A stretch of DNA of 64,000 nt, taken from positions 2,263,076-2,327,075 of the forward strand of contig OY744606.1 of the NCBI GenBank assembly GCA_963556255.1, read 5' to 3'. Made by a program: the position numbers and the translations under genes. Below the pieces are notes generated by a model that ran no database searches, was not told the DNA's origin, and saw only the letters and a program-made list of their open reading frames with translations. Positions 57,128 to 64,000 of this stretch are shown here, piece by piece (the first letter of the stretch is position 1; every line of letters begins with the position of its first letter). The DNA is from Allolobophora icterica. Its lineage: Eukaryota; Annelida; Clitellata; Crassiclitellata; Lumbricidae.

Positions 57128-58030
57128 AAATGTAATGTTAACTGGACACTTGGTACGGAATCACAAAGTGCTATATAATAACACCTCCCCACGATAAAAC
57201 CACGATAGAATGGATAGCCATTTATTCTGATACATGCCAAAGTTTCAACTGATCACCTCTGAAACCCAGGTTCGAATCCCCATCTCATCATGTGTATCAA
57301 CAAACACCACATTGTCGAACAGTGTGTAACCTGGGAGGCCATGTATGTCTCCTTATACCCAATACACATACTATACATGCTGCTACATACAAACACATAC
57401 CCACACAGAACTAACCACAATAAAATGTCAGCACTTTATCAGATATTCCTCCTATCATGCATCAGTTTCTGAAGGGCATTAGATAAGTTCCATTACAGCC
57501 AAATCAACCAGATCTGTTCAGTAAACATTTCCAAAATGTATTAAAACGCACTTAAATATCTAGATGAGTTAGATAGTCATTTGCGCCGAGCCTTTGTGAA
57601 GTAGCCGACTAAAAGGTGCTATATTAAGTGGCTTGATACAAACAAACAAACAAACAAACATACATAAATACATACATACATATAGACATACAAGCACTTC
57701 TTGACCGACTACGTAATCATGTCCTACCTTCATGCTTGGCCTCTACAGAGATATCAGTCGGACGATGCGACAGCTGCCACCTTTCGGCTGCATTCTGATT
57801 TAGAATCTGAATGTCTTGAAGTACGCATCACAAGGTCTGACTGTCTTTGAGAAGATTCGTTGCTTATGGATGCCTGCTTCTCTTCACCTCTGTTGGTGGC
57901 ACAACTCAAACTGTTTGCATTCATGGCTCCCAAGCATTGTCACCAGTTTGTTGTAAACTGGTTAAGGCAGAGCCACCAACACCAACAGAAGAACATCGAT
58001 ATCATTTGCCAAGTTTCATCTGAAAATATA

Positions 58031-58330
58031 TCAATTGGGAGTCGTGGTGATCGTTTCATTGCGAGTTTCCAAGGCAACTGGCATAACAGCTGCAGAAGAA
58101 CTGCAGTCCATCATTTCATCAGGGCTTGCCAGACATGTTAACTCGGTACTCTCACTGGAGCAATTACTTCCACTAACATTATTTAAATTCATAGTCGTCT
58201 GCGACAGCTCGTCTGAAATCTTTGTTTCACTAAGTAAATTCCTGTCAGTGTCGTTTGCTGAGGAATCTCTTCTTGAGAAACGGGCCATTGAATACCTCTA
58301 CACCATTAGAAAAATCTTCACTGATAACAC
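58031..58330 (-). pseudogene. Exon-like acidic/Ser-rich frame, duplication copy 2
   Basis: Counterpart of 52632-52912. A 2-bp deletion (AAGAAGAG versus AAGAAAAGAG in the partner) breaks the frame in the LKKR region. SSANDTDRNLLSETKISD and SGSNCSSESTEL follow in a shifted frame, continuing to ALETRNETITTTPN. Confidence 0.45.
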
Positions 58331-58334
58331 GAGA

Positions 58335-58462
58335 ATCCATATCCTCCTCCTCCTCCACGTCGTCGTCCTCCTCCTCCACGTCGTCGTCCTCCTCCTCCTC
58401 CACGTCGTCCTCCTCCTCCTCCACATCGTCGTCGTCGTCGTCCTCCTCCTCCATGCCCTCCT
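58335..58462. repeat. (TCC)n/ACGTCG minisatellite
   Basis: Units of about 15-18 bp (TCCTCCTCCTCCACGTCGTCG-like). Minus frames give poly-Glu/Asp or poly-Gly/Arg. The duplicate copy has only about 40 bp here, so this tract expanded after the duplication. Confidence 0.9.
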
Positions 58463-58476
58463 CCTTCTTCTCTTAC

Positions 58477-58608
58477 CCCTCCATTCATATTCAATGCTGC
58501 TGAATTCGATTTATCGAGAGATCCAGCAACAAGAAAAGTGGGTTTCTGGGGTTCTTCTAAGGATGAAGGCAACATTTCTTCAAACTCGACGCTGAATGCC
58601 CAATTCCT
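58477..58608 (-). CDS. Exon-like frame ending in a strong donor, duplication copy 2
   Basis: Counterpart of 52963-53094: FSVEFEEMLPSSLEEPQKPT, then FLVAGSLDKSNSAALN, ending at the same GGG|GTAAGA donor. Frame and donor are preserved with about three substitutions. Confidence 0.42.
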
Positions 58609-58769
58609 TCACTCAGCTGGATTGCTACATCTCCCGTTCACTCACACTGTGAAGGTTGACAACCACCAGGGACCTGAGGTGACTGTCTAGCCGAGTCTTC
58701 GACACCATTCCTTGTTGTCAGTGGATGTGAAACACCAGGAAGACGTGGTGGTGGTCGAACCTGTCAACT

Positions 58770-58955
58770 GGTTCCACGGTCCGTCACCAATGACAGAAGA
58801 ACTCCAGGACGTTGTGGAGCAGGGCGTGTCTAGGATGCAGCTGGAATTTGCAACTGCAGCTGGGAGGCAGTTGCCATGGTGTGCATCTGTCGTGAAGCTG
58901 ATGCAAGCGTCTGCGTGCTTGAAGTTGTCTGTGAATTCCTGTGCAAGTGTGACTC
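58770..58955 (-). CDS. Exon-like frame, duplication copy 2
   Basis: Counterpart of 53207-53476: RVTLAQEFTDNFKHADACIS then FTTDAHHGNCLPAAVANSSC. Its upstream part differs (no GTTTTCTTGCAG acceptor at the same place), so this copy may have lost or changed its 3' splice site. Confidence 0.4.
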
Positions 58956-59249
58956 TGTCTTCAGTGCTTTGGCCATTCTAGAAATCATCCAAACAAACCT
59001 TTTCAATGCTTTACTGTTGAGGAAAATGGAAAGTGACATAATGTCTAGTTTAAATTTAAAGCTTTTCTAGAGAAAATACTTTTAAATGAAATGAGTGAAA
59101 CAAAGTTAAATACAAATGCATGTTTATTGTTTAAGCATCATCAGTGTTAGCCGTTTTTGTAATAGAAAGACGCACTGAAGAAAGAAAGAAGTAAAGTACT
59201 GAACTGAGAAGGATAGAAGTTGAACATGTCCAAATGCTACAATATATTA

Positions 59250-59440
59250 CGGTCCTATTTCTAAGCCTCATCCCGAACACAAACTGCATAGCCCGTCCAT
59301 GGTCAAAAGCATGGACGTGTATACGTCGATGGTTAAAGTATTTTCGACATTTAACTAACAAAAATCATAATTCTCATTTAAATGAAACACCATTCAGAGA
59401 AAACTAGACATTTAGCTTTCTAAATAACCGTTGGCATTTT
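59250..59440. repeat. Dispersed repeat pair (with 34580-34870)
   Basis: Second copy of the old repeat described at 34.6-34.9 kb, sharing CCGAACACAAACTGCA and AATAACCGTTGGCATTTTC in order. Confidence 0.55.
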
Positions 59441-59494
59441 CAGAGGAGCCTGCAGGATTAACAAATTTAACAAAATTAACATATTAATCAATTT

Positions 59495-59745
59495 AACGCA
59501 CACCCCTCCCGTACGTGCTCGTAATATAAACAAAGAATATGGCCGCTTTCCCGCTTTGCTACCACAGATTATAAGTAGCTGCCATAGATACAGCATTGAG
59601 TAGTGACAAGCTTAACAAAAATCAATTTAGATAACATCTGATGCTTTAACATGCCGTATTGCCACCAAATTAAATCCTTGTGTGGATTTGATTTGGTGGG
59701 TGGACGCAGGTGCGTCTAGTGCGTCCGAATCTTTCACGCAGCAAT
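59495..59745. mobile_element. Relative of the 20740-20993 hAT element (ends lost)
   Basis: Shares ACGCACACCCCTCCCGT and TTGTGTGGATTTGATTTGG plus GGACGCAGGTGCGTC with the 20.7-kb element. Neither terminus nor a target duplication can be seen. Confidence 0.55.
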
Positions 59746-60824
59746 CTTATCCCGTGACTGCCACACCGTTCACTCATTCCAGATCCAGTCAGTAAACAAG
59801 GAGTCTTACCCGTTTGCGTGTTGACAGTGGATCGTTCGTCCGTTCTCGTCTTGTAGTTCATTCTTTCTCCATTCTGTTTTAGATCTGCTGCTCGTCTCTT
59901 TAGTTCGTTAAATTTTGTTCTTCGTTGTGATTCGATCTGTTTGTTGCTCGTCTCGTTAGTTCATTGTTCTTCTGTTTTGTGTTTCGATCTGTTGCTCGCC
60001 TCATTCGTTCACTTGTTCTATTGTTGTGCCTATGTGCTGGACTCGCTGCTGGTCTGTCTTTTCCGACTGTTCTCGTTCGCTGTTTCGCCGCGTCCATGGG
60101 CGCCGACTCTGCGAGGCCCGTGAGTGCCCAGCACCACCAAAAATAGGTCATGCGAGGCCCACCTATTCCTGGGCACCACCAGAAATCAGTCCGCAAAGAG
60201 CGCTTTTAAGAGATTATTTTTCTATTGACATTACTTATTTATAAAATAATATAACGTCTTTGTAATATTTTAATCTCAATTAACTTTTTATCACTCTTGC
60301 TGTTATTTCTAGGCTCTCAGCCACGTCTCGAAAACGATTGACACACTTGTTACTTGTCTATACGATGGACACAGGAAGAAACTGCTAGCTTATCGCTTGA
60401 AAAAATTTGCAACGATTTTATCTCCTGCAACAGCCTTTGCAAAAAAATTGCATTTTTTTAAATACCAGGGAGGCCGAGAACGAAGCCATTTAGCTGTGAA
60501 TCATTGTAACATTTAAAGAGCTATAATCATAAAACAAAAGAATTTAGAATTGATAGTGGAGAGAACCATGGCATTTTGCAGCATGTAACATTCCATTGGA
60601 AATTTTGAAAGAAGCCATTTTAATAAAAGTATTTAAATTAGTTTAAAATAATTATATCTTTTTGAACTTGTTCTTTTTTTCAATGCTCTCTAGGCCTAGG
60701 CCTATCTATCTTCAATCTTAAATTTGGCTTATGAAATAATTAAGAGAAAATAGTTCATCTGATGTTTTTGTGCGAAATTTTACTTTGTTGACCTAATTAG
60801 CTAGGCCTAATGGATATATTAAAT

Positions 60825-61073
60825 CAGTGCTTTTTTCAGCCGGAACGCGCCGGAACGGCGTTCCGGCACCTTTTTTCAGCTACTAACAAATTATTTATTT
60901 TAATAATAAAAACAATAATGTAGTTATTTAAATTTAATTTAAATGTTTTGAACTGTTTTCAGTGTTTATTGAGACTCCTCATAACCCCCAATCCCGTTTT
61001 CCTTGGGATTTTAGACCGCCCATAATTGTTCTGTTCCGGAACCTATTGTTCCGTTTTCTAGAAAAAAGCACTG
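60825..61073. mobile_element. hAT MITE family C, copy 3, reversed (249 bp)
   Basis: Ends CAGTGCTTTTTTCAGC and TTCTAGAAAAAAGCACTG, with a perfect 8-bp duplication TATTAAAT (60817-60824 and 61074-61081). The opposite orientation to copies 1 and 2 is shown by the CGGAACGGCGTTCCGG block at its left. Confidence 0.93.
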
Positions 61074-61127
61074 TATTAAATCATAATTATTCTAGTCTCC
61101 TTGAATTCTTTCTGTAGGTAAAAACCC

Positions 61128-61200
61128 CAAGGGCGGCGATCCCGGAGGGGGGACGAGTGAGACAAGTCCCCTCCACCTTTAAAAATGAGGGGAATTAACA
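61128..61200 (+). mobile_element. Left end of GGCGGCGATC-family hAT-like element
   Basis: CAAGGGCGGCGATC matches the termini at 6069 and 6983. A matching right end, GATCGCCGCCTCTG, lies at 63482-63495. The flanking 8-mers (AAAAACCC and TGTAGATT) do not agree, so the pair may be a rearranged element or two separate ones. Confidence 0.5.
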
Positions 61201-61327
61201 CAGTATACAGCTGTCCTCCAGTTGTCCCCCTTTCTAAAGAAACTTTTTGATTGCTATTTTTGTTAATTAATAATTTGCCAATTGGAAATTTGACCACAGA
61301 GACCCGGCAGCTGACATGTCAACATGT

Positions 61328-61562
61328 CTTCGTGGGGCGTGGTGGCTCAGTGGTAAGTTCGACGCCTTGTGACCGGAGGGTTGCAGGTTCGAATCCCACT
61401 CTAGCTGCTGCGTACGGATCTTGGGCAAGTCATTCACTCGCAATTGCTCGTGGCGCTTCGACGTGAAAATTCCGGCACAGTATCAAATGCTGTAGTCGGG
61501 AGCGCCTCTGAGTAGTAGTTGACTTCGAGAGGCGCTATAGAAATATCCGGAATAAATAAATA
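61328..61562 (+). mobile_element. tRNA-derived SINE, well preserved
   Basis: A perfect A box TGGCTCAGTGG (61343-61353) and a perfect B box GGTTCGAATCC (61386-61396). A body with GCGCCTCTGAGTAG and GAGAGGCGCTATAGAAAT follows, then a tail (AATA)n. A flanking repeat AACATGT occurs at 61321-61327 and 61563-61569. The 3' half GAGAGGCGCTATAGAAA is shared in type with 53640. Confidence 0.88.
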
Positions 61563-61699
61563 AACATGTTGCCCCCAACAACTAACAAAAATTAATGAGT
61601 TTTGTTTATTATTGTTCTTTTTATACTGTTTTGCACTCTGTTATAATTAATAAAAAAATCAATAAACTTTAGACTGAATTAGTTTGCATGTGATTATGC

Positions 61700-63180
61700 A
61701 ATTTGATTAAATTCTATATTTGGTTCAAAGCTAATAAATTATCTCTAAACCTAAGTAAAACCAATTATATTTAATTCTCCACGCAAAAAAATTAATCCCT
61801 CAACCACCTGGTAAACTTATTATAGATCAGGCTGAAAGTCCACAAGTTGCCTCTACCAAATTTCTAGGAACTTATCTAGACCAAAATCTGACTTGGAATA
61901 ACCATATAGACCATATTTCCCACAAAATAGCTAAGAATATAGGTGTAATAAAAAGAATCTCCCACTTACTACTACCCAACATACTGCGAACTTTGTACTA
62001 CACTATGGTGTATCCATACCTATCCTATTGTGCCATAGTCTGGGCCTCTAATTATACCTCTAGACTCCGTAAGCTGAATATGCTCCAAAAGAGGGTCATA
62101 CGGGTAATAACAAACTCGCAGTATTTAGCTCACACCGATGACTTGTTCCAGCAGCTGGGTGTTCTAAAACTAGACCAAATACTTGAATGCCAAATTGGAA
62201 TCCTTATGTACAATTCGACCAATAAATCACTACCACAGGAATATTCAAGTCTATTCAGGTTGAACTCTCAGGTGCACTCCCATGCAACTAGGAGGGCATC
62301 TATGATTAGGTGAGCCTATGCCAGAACCAATATCCGTGGTTTCTCCATCCCCTGCAGGGGTCCCTTGGTTTGGAACAGTATCCCTCTAGCTGTTAAATCT
62401 TGCCCTAGTCTTAGCATGTTCAAACGTAACTTAAAAAACTGGCTACTAACTGACAAGGGTCTAATTGATGAATGAGAGGCAATGTTCTGTGGATTTTCTA
62501 GCTGCCCTCCTTTTATTACGCATCCTGGTTTATTTAGATAATTTTTTTCTTGGTCCTGCTTCAGAGGAGTACTTTTTACGGGGGGCCCGATAGCGCATTG
62601 GATAACATCTGGCGTAGAGTGCGAGAGGTACAGAGATCGAGTCCCATAGGCGGACATGCTTTGTAGGCTGCAATTTGCGCCGTGTATTGCAGGCTGTTTA
62701 GGGTTTGAGGTTTATCGCATAACATGTACATGTACAGCGCAGTGCGTTTGCAGGCGCTTAATTAAAGAATAAATATTATTATTATATATTACCCACCTCC
62801 CAAGTATATTAAGCTCGAAGTTAGTGCAAACACTTATCTAACATGGGGACCCTTCTCAGCGGGATTACATCCCTTCTGGGTCTCCCTTTGTGCCCCTTAA
62901 CTTCGCTAGAGCACTTTTACTGGAGTACACACACTATTATTACAAACACATTACTATTGCAAACTCACCTCCACTGTGCATTATTATATTTTACTACTAC
63001 AGGTCTTTTCTTTAGTATTTTCACTGAGGTTACTTAAATTTAATTAACTATTTTGTTATTCTAAAAGTTAAGTATTTTCTGCAATGTGTTTGTAGTTTTG
63101 TTATGCATCGTAACTAGCTTTGAAACGTGTTGTGCAATATTATTGGGACCAATAAGTGTTGTGATTGATTGATTGATATA
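61700..63180 (+). pseudogene. CR1/L2-like LINE RT C-terminal part, 3' UTR and (GATT)n tail
   Basis: Worn frames from about 61720 read LSLNLSKTNY (post-palm region), KFLGTYLDQNLTWNNHID and IKRISHLL, then the open frame 61993-62313 (YPYLSYCAIVWASNYTSRLR, LQKRVIRVI, HSHATRR). After a TGA come TNIRGFSIPCRGPLVWNSIP and LSMFKRNLKNWLL, ending at 62475. The catalytic YADD part is upstream and missing, so it is 5'-truncated. The 3' UTR is split by a SINE at 62580 and ends GTTGTGATTGATTGATTGAT at about 63158-63177. Confidence 0.85.
62580..62790 (+). mobile_element. tRNA-derived SINE with (ATT)n tail, inside the LINE 3' UTR
   Basis: A box TAGCGCATTGG (62591-62601) and B box GATCGAGTCCC (62635-62645). 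The end GCAGGCGCTTAATTAAAGAAT is followed by a short ATT run, matching the SINE end at 31730. Confidence 0.82.
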
Positions 63181-63194
63181 TCTACATTCAGTTA

Positions 63195-63360
63195 CAGGCT
63201 ACGTATAGTGGTAGAGTATTTGACCCCCTCTGCCCCTTTATCGCTGTTATTGCCCCCCCCCCACACAGGCTACGTATAGTGGTATAGTATTTGACCCCCT
63301 CTGCCCCTTTATCGCTGTTATTGCCCCCCCCCCCACACACAGGCTACGTATAGCTGTCTG
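63195..63360. repeat. Two-unit tandem repeat (about 75 bp)
   Basis: CAGGCTACGTATAGTGGTA, GTATTTGACCCCCTCTGCCC and a CCCCCCCC run occur twice, plus a third start. Confidence 0.88.
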
Positions 63361-63883
63361 TCCCTTGCTTTTAAACGCATTTTTCGTCCACAAAAAAGGT
63401 CCTCAAAACATTTTGCCGCGCTCACGCGCGAATAATAATCGCCTCGTTGAAAAGTGTCCCCCCCTACCCCCTGTGAAACTAGATCGCCGCCTCTGTGTAG
63501 ATTGCAGTGGAAATTCTACTATCAAACGGATAATTTCAAAAAGTGTGTATTAACCAAATTCAACAAAGCAAAGATATAGAAAATTCAAAAAATGAAAAAA
63601 TAAGAATTGACATTGGACGAGAGAAGCCACGTAAAATTTCATTGACTCTTTTGGGCACTCACACTTTTTGGGTCAACTCGGCGCCCATGGCCGCGTCGAT
63701 CGGTTGTCTTGCTCGTCGACTGGAGTCAGGAGCTCGTGATCATCTTCCTGCAGGAGCGCAGCATGTGGCTGCTGGCGAGTTGGCTTCGGGTTGCTGTAGG
63801 GTCCTGTAAACACGCACCTATAGGTTAATCTTTTCCGGTTCTGTGACTCTCAGCTCTGTTGGTTTCACATCGGATTGTAGATT

Positions 63884-63946
63884 TAGGAGGAGGAGGAGGA
63901 GGAGGAGGAGGAGGAGGAGGAGGAGGAGGAGGAGAGGAGGAGGAGC
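63884..63946. repeat. (GGA)n microsatellite
   Basis: About 60 bp of GGA with one GAGGAG interruption. Confidence 0.96.
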
Positions 63947-64000
63947 TGATTGTTATTCGGCGATTTCATCGTCATTTTGCGACCTTTGTTTCGTATTCCT

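Larger units (their letters stand above)
57128..58975. repeat. Segmental duplication, copy 2 (partner 51475-53485)
   Basis: Collinear with 51475-53485, including the SINE-like block, repeat B and three exon-like minus frames. It lacks about 200 bp of the middle and has an expanded acidic tract (58335-58460). Confidence 0.88.
60095..63689. mobile_element. Large hAT-like element, CATGGGCGCCGA family, 3.6 kb with nested insertions
   Basis: Left end CATGGGCGCCGACTCTGCGAGG-type and right end AACTCGGCGCCCATG. A perfect 8-bp duplication GCCGCGTC occurs at 60087-60094 and 63690-63697. The left subterminal region (GGGCACCACCAGAAATCAG) is the reverse complement of the right end of the 37108-38216 element, so both belong to one family. 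The interior holds a hAT MITE (60825), SINEs (61328 and 62580), an RT fragment (about 61700-63180) and ends of the GGCGGCGATC family (61128 and 63495). No transposase of its own remains. Confidence 0.88.

Noticed and set aside
61328..61400. Functional tRNA gene
   Set aside because: A and B boxes are perfect, but the acceptor stem does not pair, there is no Pol III terminator after a 73-nt body, and a SINE body and tail follow. The same applies to the boxes at 25.69, 10.49, 62.59 and 4.2 kb.
61128..63495. Intact 2.4-kb element of the GGCGGCGATC family
   Set aside because: Both ends exist, but flanking 8-mers AAAAACCC and TGTAGATT do not match. Kept only as element ends.

Overview
The window is eukaryotic, most likely nuclear DNA of a marine invertebrate (animal). 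Reasons: no operons or ribosome-binding sites, exon-sized reading frames bounded by splice-like AG/GT signals, tRNA-derived SINEs, many dead non-LTR retrotransposons, hAT-type DNA transposons with 8-bp target duplications, and heavy microsatellite load. The palindromic octamer TAGGCCTA occurs at least 16 times, against about one expected. I know this motif informally from sea urchin-like genomes, so the taxon is only a weak inference.

1-16 kb is mostly repeats: long (CT)n, (GA)n, (CAGA)n, (AAT)n, (CAGT)n and polypurine tracts, a 21-bp minisatellite (8.0-8.7 kb), two back-to-back minisatellites of about 85 bp and 77-89 bp (13.7-15.4 kb), SINEs, a dispersed LINE-like family (called family A here) and several hAT elements.

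16-41 kb is a graveyard of non-LTR retrotransposons and hAT elements. It holds three related RT 3' ends at 16.3-18.1, 18.4-18.7 and 28.4-29.3 kb, an endonuclease-RT copy split by insertions (20.5-24.0 kb), an RNase H fragment (30.3-30.8 kb, minus), a decayed hAT transposase (32.9-34.0 kb) and a LINE ORF1 cut in two by an 1109-bp hAT-like element (36.5-38.5 kb).

41-59 kb is the gene-bearing part, mostly on the minus strand. Recognisable are a Kizuna (KIZ)-like centrosomal coiled-coil exon (42.1-42.5 kb), two consecutive FRA10AC1-like exons (50.0 and 49.1 kb) and several unrecognised exon-like frames. Exon-like sequence here is repeatedly expanded: 4 copies of 111 bp, 2 of about 170 bp, about 12 of 143 bp and about 5 of 155 bp, plus a roughly 2-kb duplication (51.5-53.5 and 57.1-59.0 kb). 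On the plus strand at 55 kb lies a Frizzled cysteine-rich-domain exon whose first conserved cysteine position reads TGA. Many of these exons carry one in-frame stop, so the region may be a decaying gene cluster or pseudogenes.

59-64 kb is dominated by one 3.6-kb hAT-like element (60095-63689, perfect 8-bp target duplication). It is stuffed with later insertions: a smaller hAT MITE, two SINEs and an RT fragment. No rRNA or functional tRNA gene, CRISPR array or complete protein-coding gene was found.
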